A DNA stretch of 64,000 nt from Dorea sp. AF36-15AT (lineage in GTDB: Bacteria; Bacillota; Clostridia; Lachnospirales; Lachnospiraceae), in the NCBI RefSeq assembly GCF_003477705.1, contig NZ_QUDV01000005.1, positions 124,001 to 188,000 on the forward strand, read 5' to 3'. Of this stretch, positions 16,859 through 25,175 are shown piece by piece. Both the position numbers and the translations under genes were made by a program. Positions within the stretch are counted from its first letter, which is position 1. Each line of letters opens with the position of its first letter. The notes below the pieces were generated by a model. That model was not told the origin of the DNA. It made no database searches and saw only the letters and a program-made list of their open reading frames with translations.

Positions 16859-17040
16859 AATATTCAAGTCGAACGTCCGTGAGACTTGGCGCGTGATTCT
16901 GGTCAGCGAAGCTGACATATTCCTATCAGAATCACTGCGCATCCTCGCGGAGCGTTTATCTCAGTCAGAGATTGGACTCCCACTGAGACAAATTTGCTAT
17001 TACTCACCACCTGAAAAGGTGGGAGTCTTCTCGACTGAGA
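16859..17040. repeat. Highly folded intergenic repeat, IS200/IS605-end-like or structured RNA
   Basis: About 180 bases with strong helices. GCGC plus GTGATTCTG (16889-16901) pair with CAGAATCAC and GCGC (16927-16940), enclosing GTCAGC-GAA-GCTGAC (16902-16916). TCTCAGTC (16959-16966) can pair with either ACTGAGA (16982-16988) or GACTGAGA (17033-17040). GACTCCCA (16975-16982) pairs with TGGGAGTC (17020-17027), competing with CCACCT-GAAA-AGGTGG (17007-17022). The CCCACCT...AGGTGG end hairpin resembles right ends of IS200/IS605 elements read on the minus strand, so a small non-autonomous relic is the leading idea. A regulatory RNA before the degV gene is the alternative. The open frame through it looks non-coding. 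Confidence 0.6.
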
Positions 17041-17069
17041 AAAAAACAGATTAAGAAAAGAGGATGATT

Positions 17070-17918
17070 ATGGCAGTTCAGATTATTGTAGATTCTACGG
17101 CTGATTTTTCAGCGAAAGAAATTGAGAAGAGACAGATTACCTGTATTCCGATGACTGTAACATTCGGAAATGAGCAGTATATCGATGGAGTAGATCTTAC
17201 GAAAGAAGAATTTTTTGTGAAACTGACGAATGAAAAGGAATTTCCTAAGACATCACAGCCGTCTCCGGCAAAGTTTGCAGATTGTTTTGAAGAGGCAAAA
17301 GAGAATGGAGATGACGTTGTAGCAATTCTGGTTTCCGGTGCGCTCAGTGGTACGGTGCAGAGTGCCACAATCGCGAAAGATATAGCAGAGCATGATGGCG
17401 TATATATTGTAGACAGCAAGTCAGCCACACTTGGAATCCGGCTGTTAGTAGACCGTGCAGTAAGAATGCGCGATCAGGGAAAGAGTGCAAAAGAGATTGC
17501 AGAAGCGTTGGATGAGTTAAAAGCGAGAGTACGTCTTTTTGCAGGACTGGATACGCTGGAATATCTGCAGAAAGGCGGTCGGATTTCTAAGACAGCAGCA
17601 AGTATCGGAAGACTGGCGGGTATCAAACCAATCATAACCATTGATGAAGAAGGAAAGGTAGCAGTATGTGGAAAACAGCGTGGTAATAAAAATGTGTTCC
17701 GCCAGATTATAAAATATGTCGAGGCTGATATGCCGGATGAGAATTATTCGGTATATTTTCTGTATTCAGCGGACAAGAAGAACTGTATTTCATTTATCCA
17801 GACATTGCAGAAAAATGGGTTGGATTTTGGTACGATCAAGACCAGAGAGATCGGACCGACGATTGGCAGCCATATCGGACCGGGTGCATTCGGAATTGTA
17901 TATGTTGCGAATAAATAA
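17070..17918 (+). CDS. DegV family fatty-acid-binding protein
   Basis: 282 residues. It opens with QIIVDSTADFS, carries FPKTSQPSP, and has the LEYLQKGGRISKTA segment and a C-terminal GPTIGSHIGPGAFG that lines the lipid pocket. It is a FakB-like acyl carrier for fatty acid kinase and a paralog of the protein at 11256. ATG 17070 is 6 bases after AAGAGG; the in-frame ATG at 17064 is too close. It stands alone, with a folded repeat upstream and a terminator downstream. Confidence 0.92.
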   Translation: MAVQIIVDSTADFSAKEIEKRQITCIPMTVTFGNEQYIDGVDLTKEEFFVKLTNEKEFPKTSQPSPAKFADCFEEAKENGDDVVAILVSGALSGTVQSATIAKDIAEHDGVYIVDSKSATLGIRLLVDRAVRMRDQGKSAKEIAEALDELKARVRLFAGLDTLEYLQKGGRISKTAASIGRLAGIKPIITIDEEGKVAVCGKQRGNKNVFRQIIKYVEADMPDENYSVYFLYSADKKNCISFIQTLQKNGLDFGTIKTREIGPTIGSHIGPGAFGIVYVANK

Positions 17919-17943
17919 TAGAAAAATGTTAGAAATTCTTGCG

Positions 17944-17972
17944 AGGAATCACAAATCTGTGGTTCCTTTTTT
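17944..17972 (+). terminator. Terminator of degV
   Basis: AGGAATCACA and TGTGGTTCCT pair around AATC, followed by six T. Confidence 0.85.
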
Positions 17973-18045
17973 CGTTTGTATTTCCGATGATTTTGTGGCA
18001 ACCGGATACTAAAAATGTTATTGTAATAAGTAGGAGGAAAAGACA

Positions 18046-18885
18046 ATGCTTACAATAGGAACACATATGTCGATTGCCGGAGGGATTGCGAAGACTGCTG
18101 AAAACGTGGTGAAGATGGAAGCGAATACCATGCAGATCTTCAGTCGTAATCCGAGGGGATCAAATTATAAAACATATACATCAGAAGAGATAGAAAAGTT
18201 TCAGAGTATAAGAACAGAACATCACTTTGGACCGATTCTTGCCCATGCGCCATATACTATGAATCTGGCAAGCGCAACGGAGAAAACTTATGAATTTGCC
18301 AGTATGGTAATCAGAGAGGATATTCAACGCATGGATGAACTGGGGATTGAGAATCTGGTGTTTCATCCGGGAAGCCATACGGGGATTGGTACAGATGCCG
18401 GAATTCAGAATATTATCCGGGGACTGGATCAGGCAGTGACGGCAGACCAGAATATTCACGTGCTTCTGGAAACTATGAGTGGAAAAGGTACAGAGATTGG
18501 TGTGACATTTGAGGAATTGAAAGCAATCCGTGATGGAGTAAAGTATCCGGAAAAGATTGGAATCTGTCTGGATACCTGTCATGTATTTGCGGCCGGATAT
18601 GATATTGTAAATGATCTGGAAGGTGTGCTGGAGAAATTTGACCAGGTGCTCGGACTGGATCTTTTACGTGCCGTTCATCTGAATGATAGCATGATGCCGT
18701 TTGGTTCTCGTAAGGATCGCCATGCACCGATCGGAGAAGGTGAGATTGGCATGGAGTCATTGTTGAATGTCTTAAGGCATCCCAGACTTCGTGATCTGCC
18801 ATTTTACCTGGAAACTCCGTTTGACGATGCCGGTCATAAGGAAGAAATTGCCATGATACGGAAACGAATGGCAGAAGAAAGATAG
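18046..18885 (+). CDS. nfo: Deoxyribonuclease IV (AP endonuclease Nfo)
   Basis: 279 residues, usual length. It is a zinc-dependent TIM-barrel enzyme that cuts DNA 5' of abasic sites in base excision repair. Metal-binding motifs are visible: [26 protein letters not shown], and [32 protein letters not shown] precedes the ATG. It is followed after 14 bases by trmO and probably shares its transcript; a functional link between the two is not apparent. Confidence 0.96.
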   Translation: MLTIGTHMSIAGGIAKTAENVVKMEANTMQIFSRNPRGSNYKTYTSEEIEKFQSIRTEHHFGPILAHAPYTMNLASATEKTYEFASMVIREDIQRMDELGIENLVFHPGSHTGIGTDAGIQNIIRGLDQAVTADQNIHVLLETMSGKGTEIGVTFEELKAIRDGVKYPEKIGICLDTCHVFAAGYDIVNDLEGVLEKFDQVLGLDLLRAVHLNDSMMPFGSRKDRHAPIGEGEIGMESLLNVLRHPRLRDLPFYLETPFDDAGHKEEIAMIRKRMAEER

Positions 18886-18899
18886 AGCAGGAGAGCGTT

Positions 18900-19589
18900 A
18901 TGCAGAAACATTCAGAAGATTTGACATTAAAGAAGATTGCCGTGATCCGTACAGACTTTCCGGAAAAATTCGGTTTGCCAAGACAAAGCGGCCTGGCAGA
19001 GACCAGAGGCAAGATTGTTTTTGAACCGGAATATCGTTCAAAGGAGGCACTGCGTGGACTGGAAGATTACAGTCATCTGTGGCTGCTCTGGGGATTTTCG
19101 GAAGTGAGGCAGAAGAATTGGCATGCGACAGTGCGTCCACCGAGACTGGGAGGAAATACTCGTATGGGCGTATTTGCCACAAGATCTCCGTTTCGACCAA
19201 ATCCAATCGGTTTGTCCTGCGTTCGTCTGGTGGAAATCTGTGATACGGAAAAAGAAGGAAGCGTATTACTTGTAGAGGGCGTGGATATGATGAATGGCAC
19301 ACCAATTTATGATGTGAAGCCGTATCTTCCTTATGTGGATTGTAAGGTGGATGCCGCAGGTGGATTTGCGGAGCAGCACAAAAATGATGGATTAACGGTA
19401 ACATTTGACGGAGATCTTGAAATGCGCGTGCCGGCAGAACAAAGGGCAGTGCTGAGGCAGATTCTTGCGCAGGATCCAAGACCGTCTTATCAGGAAGATC
19501 CGGAGCGTATCTATGGTATGGATTATGCAGGCATGCGGATCCGGTTCCGGGTAGCGGATGGATGTCTGCGTGTGTGCAGTGTGCAATAG
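18900..19589 (+). CDS. trmO: tRNA (N6-threonylcarbamoyladenosine 37-N6)-methyltransferase TrmO
   Basis: 229 residues, beta-barrel SAM enzyme (UPF0066/YaeB/TsaA). Landmarks are GLPRQSGLAET, LEDYSHLWLLW, PPRLGGNTRMGVFATRSPFR and PNPIGLSCVRL. It N6-methylates t6A37 of ANN-decoding tRNAs. The last 28 bases of the frame include an in-frame alternative for the next gene, but that gene most likely begins at 19607. With mtaB (25176), trmR and trhP (29674-31588) and thiI, the window is rich in tRNA modification genes. Confidence 0.93.
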   Translation: MQKHSEDLTLKKIAVIRTDFPEKFGLPRQSGLAETRGKIVFEPEYRSKEALRGLEDYSHLWLLWGFSEVRQKNWHATVRPPRLGGNTRMGVFATRSPFRPNPIGLSCVRLVEICDTEKEGSVLLVEGVDMMNGTPIYDVKPYLPYVDCKVDAAGGFAEQHKNDGLTVTFDGDLEMRVPAEQRAVLRQILAQDPRPSYQEDPERIYGMDYAGMRIRFRVADGCLRVCSVQ

Positions 19590-19606
19590 AGAGTGTAGGA
19601 AGAATA

Positions 19607-20479
19607 ATGAGAAAAAAGCGTGAAATGCAGATATTACTGATAATGTTGTTGACAGTCGCATTGATATGTGGCTGTAGTACAAAAGAAGAGCAGAATAACG
19701 AGCAAAAAGTCGAGGGCGTGGAGATAGAAGAAGATACAGATACTTACAGATTTGTGGATGTGCTGGGGAATGAATACGAAGCTGAGCTTCTGGATATTCC
19801 GCCGATTACACTGGATCTGACGAGGATCGAAGATCAGGATGGCAAGAAAATCTATCTGGATGAGGATGGAGAGATAGCGTCCAGATTAGGAATTGATGTA
19901 TCAGAGTATCAATCGGAAGTGGACTGGCAGCAGGTGAAAGATTATGGCGTAGATTTTGTGATCGTGCGCCTGGGATATCGTGGATATGGAGAAGCAGGGA
20001 AACTGGTGGAGGATAGTATGTTCCGGAGCCACGCGGAAGGTGCACTGGCAGCGGGACTGGATGTGGGTGTGTATTTCTTCTCGCAGGCAGTCAATCAGGC
20101 AGAAGCTGAAGAAGAGGCGCAGTTTGTGCTGGAGCGGATACGGGATTACGACATCAAAGGGCCTGTGGTATATGATACAGAAGAGATTAAGAATGACACG
20201 GCAAGAACGGATAATCTGGACGGCAAAGCATTTACCGATCATTGTATTACATTCTGCGATGCGGTGAAAGCGGCAGGTTATGAGACGATGATCTATGCCA
20301 ATATGAAATGGATGGCATTTACATTGGATCTTACGAGGCTTACTGACTACGAGAAATGGTATGCAGATTATGAACCACTTCCGCAGTGTCCGTATGAAAT
20401 CTCCATGTGGCAGTACACAGAGACCGGACAGGTGCCCGGGATCGATGGAAATGTGGACATGAACCTCTGGTTTTTGTAG
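19607..20479 (+). CDS. GH25 family lysozyme-like lipoprotein
   Basis: 290 residues. It has a lipoprotein signal with lipobox LICGCS and an acidic linker. The GH25 muramidase domain follows, with GIDVSEYQSEVDW (catalytic Asp), YGVDFVIVRLGYRGYG, YFFSQAVN, VVYDTEE (catalytic Glu) and the C-terminal MWQYTETGQVPGIDGNVD. It would cleave the beta-1,4 bond between MurNAc and GlcNAc while anchored outside the membrane. ATG 19607 has TAGGAAG upstream and gives a clean signal peptide. The frame can extend to 19562 inside trmO, but that would spoil the signal. Confidence 0.93.
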   Translation: MRKKREMQILLIMLLTVALICGCSTKEEQNNEQKVEGVEIEEDTDTYRFVDVLGNEYEAELLDIPPITLDLTRIEDQDGKKIYLDEDGEIASRLGIDVSEYQSEVDWQQVKDYGVDFVIVRLGYRGYGEAGKLVEDSMFRSHAEGALAAGLDVGVYFFSQAVNQAEAEEEAQFVLERIRDYDIKGPVVYDTEEIKNDTARTDNLDGKAFTDHCITFCDAVKAAGYETMIYANMKWMAFTLDLTRLTDYEKWYADYEPLPQCPYEISMWQYTETGQVPGIDGNVDMNLWFL

Positions 20480-20589
20480 ATGATTTTATGAAATGTAGCT
20501 AAATATATGCAGGGTGTATTTACACATTTGTAAAGAATATGTTACTATTAAAACAGTTTGCGTATATGTATGAAAAGGTGGAAGAGCAT

Positions 20590-21543
20590 ATGAAATGGAA
20601 TAAATTTAGAATTAAAACAACGACAGAAGCAGAGGATATTGTCTGCAGCAGTCTGATGGATCTGGGAATCCAGGGTGTGGAAGTGGAAGACAAGATTCCG
20701 CTTACCCAGAGAGAGAAGGAGCAGATGTTTGTGGACATCCTGCCGGAGATCGATGTGGATGACGGCGTGGCTTATATCAGCTTCTATCTGGAAGAGGATG
20801 AGGACAAGGAGAAGATGCTTCAGGCAGTCCGTGAGGAACTGAAAGAGATCGGTACCTATGTGAATGTCGGAAGTATGGAGATCGAAGAGTCTCAGACGGA
20901 AGATGTAGACTGGGTAAATAACTGGAAGCAGTATTTCCATCAGTTTACTATTGATGATGTACTGATTATCCCTTCTTGGGAAGATGTACAGCCGGAGGAT
21001 GAGGATAAGATGATCATTCATATCGATCCGGGTACAGCATTTGGTACAGGTATGCATGAGACGACACAGCTCTGCATCCGTCAGATAAAAAAATACGTAA
21101 CAGAAGATACAGAGATTCTGGATGTGGGATGCGGAAGTGGTATTCTTGGTATGCTGGCATTGAAGTTTGGTGCGAAGCATTCAACAGGTACAGACCTGGA
21201 TCCGTGTGCAATCGATGCGACACATGAGAATATGGACGTAAATGGAATAAGCCGTGACCAGTACCGTGTTATGATCGGTAATATTATCGATGACAAAGAG
21301 GTACAGGATCAGGTTGGATATGACCGTTATGATATCGTGGCTGCTAATATCCTTGCAGATGTATTGGTTCCACTGACTCCGGTTATCCTGAATCATCTGA
21401 AGACTGGTGGGATTTATATTACAAGCGGTATTATCGAAGAGAAGGAAGAGACTGTGGTAGAAGCAGTGAAGGCAGCAGGTCTTGAAGTACTGGAAGTAAA
21501 CCATCAGGGTGAATGGGTATCAGTAACCGCCAGAAAGAATTAA
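20590..21543 (+). CDS. prmA: Ribosomal protein L11 methyltransferase PrmA
   Basis: 317 residues. The N-terminal substrate-recognition domain starts MKWNKFRIKTTTEAEDIV. The SAM fold has DPGTAFGTGMHETTQLC and motif I LDVGCGSGILGM, with NPPY-equivalent AANILADVL. It trimethylates ribosomal protein L11. The ATG at 20590 follows AAGGTGGAAGAG; the earlier in-frame ATG at 20539 has no site. It is directly followed by rsmE, as in many Firmicutes. Confidence 0.95.
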   Translation: MKWNKFRIKTTTEAEDIVCSSLMDLGIQGVEVEDKIPLTQREKEQMFVDILPEIDVDDGVAYISFYLEEDEDKEKMLQAVREELKEIGTYVNVGSMEIEESQTEDVDWVNNWKQYFHQFTIDDVLIIPSWEDVQPEDEDKMIIHIDPGTAFGTGMHETTQLCIRQIKKYVTEDTEILDVGCGSGILGMLALKFGAKHSTGTDLDPCAIDATHENMDVNGISRDQYRVMIGNIIDDKEVQDQVGYDRYDIVAANILADVLVPLTPVILNHLKTGGIYITSGIIEEKEETVVEAVKAAGLEVLEVNHQGEWVSVTARKN

Positions 21544-21571
21544 TCATACAGGCGGAGAGCAGGAGGAAGTC

Positions 21572-22309
21572 ATGCAGCAGTTTTTTGTGACAGCGGATCA
21601 GGTACAGGAAAATCAGATTTACATAGAAGGAACTGACGTTAACCATATGAAGAATGTGCTTCGGATGCGTCCGGGTGAGAAGCTTGGCATCAGTGATGGT
21701 AATAATCACCATTATATCTGTCAGGTGGAAAAATACGAGGATGCACAGGCAGTTCTCACGATTCTGGAGGAGGAGAGTGTAGATACGGAATTGCCGTCTA
21801 AGATCTATCTGTTCCAGGGTCTGCCAAAGGGGGACAAGATGGAACTGATCGTGCAGAAAGCAGTAGAACTTGGTGTATATAAGATCGTTCCGGTAGCGAT
21901 GAAGCGCTGTGTTGTACGTCTGGATGATAAGAAAGCAGCGAAAAAGGTAGAGCGTTGGGGTGAGATTGCGAGAAGTGCAGCGAAGCAGTCAGGAAGAGGT
22001 ATTGTACCGAAGGTCGGAGGCTTATTGAAATACGATGAAGCACTGATGCTATCCAAAGAGCTGGATGTAGTCATGATTCCTTATGAACTGGCAGAAGGTA
22101 TGGAACAGACGAAACAGATCATGGAATCCGTGAAACCGGGACAGTCAGTAGGCATCTTTATCGGACCGGAAGGCGGTTTTGAAAAAGAGGAAGTAGAGCA
22201 GGCAAAAGAGGCAGGTGCAAGTGAGATTACACTTGGCAAACGCATCCTTCGGACAGAGACCGCCGGGCTTACTGCATTATCGATCCTGATGTACCATTTA
22301 GAAAAGTAA
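21572..22309 (+). CDS. rsmE: 16S rRNA (uracil-1498-N3)-methyltransferase RsmE
   Basis: 245 residues. An N-terminal PUA-like domain (NHMKNVLRMRPGEKLGISDG) is followed by a SPOUT knot with IFIGPEGGFEKEE and LGKRILRTETAGLTAL, the SAM-binding trefoil signatures. GGAGGAAGTC precedes the ATG. Operon order prmA-rsmE-desulfurase-thiI. Confidence 0.96.
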   Translation: MQQFFVTADQVQENQIYIEGTDVNHMKNVLRMRPGEKLGISDGNNHHYICQVEKYEDAQAVLTILEEESVDTELPSKIYLFQGLPKGDKMELIVQKAVELGVYKIVPVAMKRCVVRLDDKKAAKKVERWGEIARSAAKQSGRGIVPKVGGLLKYDEALMLSKELDVVMIPYELAEGMEQTKQIMESVKPGQSVGIFIGPEGGFEKEEVEQAKEAGASEITLGKRILRTETAGLTALSILMYHLEK

Positions 22310-22352
22310 TCATATTTTATATAGTAGAAGATTATATGGAAAGGAACAGATC

Positions 22353-23510
22353 ATGAAAGTATATCTGGATAATTCGGGTACTACCAAAGCGTATGATGAA
22401 GTTGGCGATCTTGTACGCAAAGTGTTGTGTGAAGATTTCGGTAATCCATCTTCCATGCATTACCGTGGAGTGGAATCGGAACAATATATAAAAGAAGCAA
22501 AAGATACGTTAGCGAAGATTCTGAAAGTACAGCAAAAAGAGATTTTCTTTACTTCAGGAGGAACAGAGAGTGATAACTGGGCGCTGATTGGGGCTGCAAG
22601 AGCTAACAAACGAGCAGGAAAGCATCTGATTGCGTCGTCTATAGAACACCCGGCGATTCTTAATACACTGCGTTTTCTGGAAGAAGAGGAAGGATATCGT
22701 GTGACTTATCTTCCGGTGGATGCTTACGGAAGAGTGAAGCTGGATGCATTGCAGGAGGCATTGTGTCCGGAGACCATCCTGGTATCTATTATGTATGTGA
22801 ATAACGAAGTTGGATCTGTACAGCCGATCCAGGAAGCAGCAAGTATTGTAAAGGCTTATAATAAAGATATTCTGTTCCATGTGGATGCAGTACAGGGATT
22901 TGGAAAATACCGCATTTATCCGAAAAAGTTAAAAGTCGATATGCTTTCGGTCAGTGGTCATAAGATCCATGGCCCGAAAGGTGTGGGCTTCTTGTACATT
23001 GATGAGCATGTGAAGATTCGTCCGATCATATACGGCGGAGGACAGCAGAAGAATATGCGCTCCGGTACAGACAATGTCCCGGGAATCGCAGGCATGGCGC
23101 TGGCGGCATCCATGTGCTACGATCATCTGGAAGAAAAGGTGGAGTATATGCGTCAGATAAAGTCGCATTTTGTAGAAGAAGTACTGAAGCTTCCTGATAC
23201 AGTCGTTCATGGCCTCTATGATGAGACTAGTGCACCACACATTATCAGTGTAGGATTTGCAGGCGTAAGAAGTGAAGTGCTTCTGCATGCACTGGAAGAC
23301 AAAGGTATCTGCGTATCCGCGGGCTCTGCGTGTGCATCAAACCATCCTGCTATCAGCGGAGTGCTGAAAGGAATTGGTGCGAAGAAAGAATATCTGGATG
23401 CGACGATCCGCTTCAGTATGTCAGAGATGACGACGAAAGAAGAGATGGACTATACACTTCAGGCACTGCAGGAACTGGTGCCGATGCTTAGAAGATATAC
23501 GAGACATTAA
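22353..23510 (+). CDS. Cysteine desulfurase (NifS/NifZ-like)
   Basis: 385 residues, PLP-dependent. The PLP lysine is in SGHKIHGPKGVGFLY, the N-terminus is the typical VYLDNSGTTKAYDEV (Asn-Ser in place of the more usual Asn-Ala), and the active-site cysteine is in SAGSACASNH. It removes sulfur from cysteine as a persulfide. The following gene, 15 bases downstream, is thiI, so this protein probably feeds s4U/thiazole sulfur rather than general Fe-S assembly, as the NifZ-ThiI pair does in Bacillus. Confidence 0.93.
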   Translation: MKVYLDNSGTTKAYDEVGDLVRKVLCEDFGNPSSMHYRGVESEQYIKEAKDTLAKILKVQQKEIFFTSGGTESDNWALIGAARANKRAGKHLIASSIEHPAILNTLRFLEEEEGYRVTYLPVDAYGRVKLDALQEALCPETILVSIMYVNNEVGSVQPIQEAASIVKAYNKDILFHVDAVQGFGKYRIYPKKLKVDMLSVSGHKIHGPKGVGFLYIDEHVKIRPIIYGGGQQKNMRSGTDNVPGIAGMALAASMCYDHLEEKVEYMRQIKSHFVEEVLKLPDTVVHGLYDETSAPHIISVGFAGVRSEVLLHALEDKGICVSAGSACASNHPAISGVLKGIGAKKEYLDATIRFSMSEMTTKEEMDYTLQALQELVPMLRRYTRH

Positions 23511-23525
23511 GAGAAAGGAAATACT

Positions 23526-24713
23526 ATGACATTTCAGACATTTTTATTAAAATACGGAGAAATTGGAATTAAAGGTAAGAACCGTCATCTCTTTGAGGAT
23601 GCGTTGGTGCGTCAGGTGCGTTACGCACTCAAGGATCTGGACGGAGAATTTGAAGTACACAAGTCACAGGCAAGGATTTATGTAGATTGTGAAGGCGCGT
23701 ACGATAGTGATGAAGTGATCGAACGTCTGCAGACAGTATTCGGACTGGTAGGGATCTGTCCGGTCGTGCGCAAGCCAGATCAGGGATTTGATCAGTTGAA
23801 AAAAGATGTGGTTGCATTCATGGATGAGATGTATCCGGACAAGAATATCACATTTAAGGTAGAAGCGAGAAGAAGCAGAAAGAGTTATCCGTTGAACTCT
23901 ATGGAGATTAACTGCAAAGCAGGAGAAGCGGTGCTGGATGCATTTCCGGAGATCCGCGTGGATGTACACAAGCCAGATGTACTGCTTCACATTGAAGTGC
24001 GCAATGAAATCTATATTTATTCACAGATCATTCCGGGACCTGGTGGAATGCCGGTTGGAACCAATGGAAAAGCAATGCTTCTGTTATCTGGTGGAATCGA
24101 CAGTCCGGTAGCAGGATATATGATCTCAAAACGAGGCGTAGGTCTGGAGGCAACTTATTTCCATGCACCGCCGTACACCAGTGAACGCGCAAAGCAGAAG
24201 GTTGTAGACCTGGCAGCAATCGTGGCAAGATATGCCGGACCGATCAAACTGAATGTGGTTAACTTTACGGATATTCAGTTATATATTTACGATCAGTGTC
24301 CACATGATGAGCTGACCATTATCATGCGTCGTTATATGATGAAGATCGCGCAGCATTTTGCAGAAGAAAGCGGATGTCTGGGACTGATCACAGGTGAGAG
24401 TATCGGTCAGGTGGCAAGCCAGACCATGCAGAGTCTTGCGGCTACCAATGAAGTATGTACGATGCCGGTATACCGTCCGCTGATCGGATTTGATAAACAG
24501 GAGATTGTAGAAGTGTCTGAGAAGATTGGAACTTATGAGACATCGATCCAGCCGTTCGAGGACTGTTGTACTATCTTTGTGGCGAAACATCCGGTAACCA
24601 AACCGAATATCAATATTATCAAGAAGTCAGAGGAGAAGCTTGCTGAGAAGATCGATGAGCTTGTTCAGACGGCAATTGATACTGTAGAAGTAATAGAAGT
24701 GCGTCGTTCTTAG
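23526..24713 (+). CDS. thiI: tRNA 4-thiouridine synthetase ThiI
   Basis: 395 residues. N-terminal ferredoxin-like and THUMP domains are followed by a PP-loop ATPase domain with LLSGGIDSPVAGY at about residues 184-196. The C-terminal rhodanese domain of the E. coli enzyme is absent, which is normal in Firmicutes where the partner desulfurase transfers sulfur directly. A Cys pair DCCTIF lies near the C-terminus. It thiolates U8 of tRNA and can supply thiazole sulfur. GAGAAAGGAAAT precedes the ATG. Confidence 0.96.
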   Translation: MTFQTFLLKYGEIGIKGKNRHLFEDALVRQVRYALKDLDGEFEVHKSQARIYVDCEGAYDSDEVIERLQTVFGLVGICPVVRKPDQGFDQLKKDVVAFMDEMYPDKNITFKVEARRSRKSYPLNSMEINCKAGEAVLDAFPEIRVDVHKPDVLLHIEVRNEIYIYSQIIPGPGGMPVGTNGKAMLLLSGGIDSPVAGYMISKRGVGLEATYFHAPPYTSERAKQKVVDLAAIVARYAGPIKLNVVNFTDIQLYIYDQCPHDELTIIMRRYMMKIAQHFAEESGCLGLITGESIGQVASQTMQSLAATNEVCTMPVYRPLIGFDKQEIVEVSEKIGTYETSIQPFEDCCTIFVAKHPVTKPNINIIKKSEEKLAEKIDELVQTAIDTVEVIEVRRS

Positions 24714-24727
24714 ACGGCGCACTTCTT
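24697..24727 (+). terminator. Terminator overlapping the end of thiI
   Basis: GAAGTGCGTCG pairs with CGGCGCACTTC around TTCTTAGA, with one G-T pair. The stem includes the thiI stop codon. The T-tract is weak. Confidence 0.6.
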
Positions 24728-24730
24728 AAA

Positions 24731-24778
24731 AATGCCATGGTTGCGAGAGCGTGAAGCATGTAGCAATCCGCAGGCATT
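24731..24778 (-). terminator. Hairpin ending the HPr-like gene
   Basis: AATGCC/GGCATT encloses GGTTGC/GCAATC (one G-T pair). On the minus strand the stem is followed by a T-run, so it works as a terminator for the gene at 24816. Confidence 0.55.
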
Positions 24779-24815
24779 ATTAATTATAATATTATTATAA
24801 CAACATGATAATGGA

Positions 24816-25052
24816 TTAGATGAGATAATCTTTCAGAGTGTCGAGGATCTTGTCCACGTTCTCATCTGTGTGGATGTTCAGTGTGATCGGCTTGGTTAAG
24901 TCCAAACTGAAGATACCCATGATAGATTTAGCGTCAACGACATATCTTCCGGAAACCAGATCGAATTCATTATCAAACTTGGTGACTTCATTGACAAATG
25001 ATTTCACCTTTGCAAGAGTATCTGTATCGAAAGAAATCTGTACAGTTTTCAT
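24816..25052 (-). CDS. HPr-like protein lacking the active-site histidine
   Basis: 78 residues, the size and layout of HPr. The segment DAKSIMGIFSLDL (Ser43) aligns with the regulatory Ser46 site KSIMGVMSLG of HPr. Where HPr has IHARPA, this protein reads DTLAKV, so there is no phosphorylatable histidine. It therefore cannot carry phosphate in the sugar phosphotransferase system. It may act like Crh as a Ser-phosphorylated regulatory partner, or do something else. ATG 25052 has AAGGAGG just upstream. It is divergent from mtaB. Confidence 0.82.
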   Translation of the reverse strand: MKTVQISFDTDTLAKVKSFVNEVTKFDNEFDLVSGRYVVDAKSIMGIFSLDLTKPITLNIHTDENVDKILDTLKDYLI

Positions 25053-25175
25053 TCTTGTTACCTCCTTTTGTATGTGGAAATGTCGAAAAAATGTCATATA
25101 TGTCTTATCTGTGGCATCTGACATTCTATAAACATATTAAAAGGCGTCAGTAGAAAAGTCAAGGAGAAACTAATT

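Noticed and set aside
16851..17054. 67-residue + strand frame before degV
   Set aside because: It runs through the folded repeat, so its codons are dictated by the helices; the protein has no features.
18898..19479. 193-residue minus-strand frame
   Set aside because: Antisense to trmO, which has intact family motifs; Pro/Ser-rich shadow translation.
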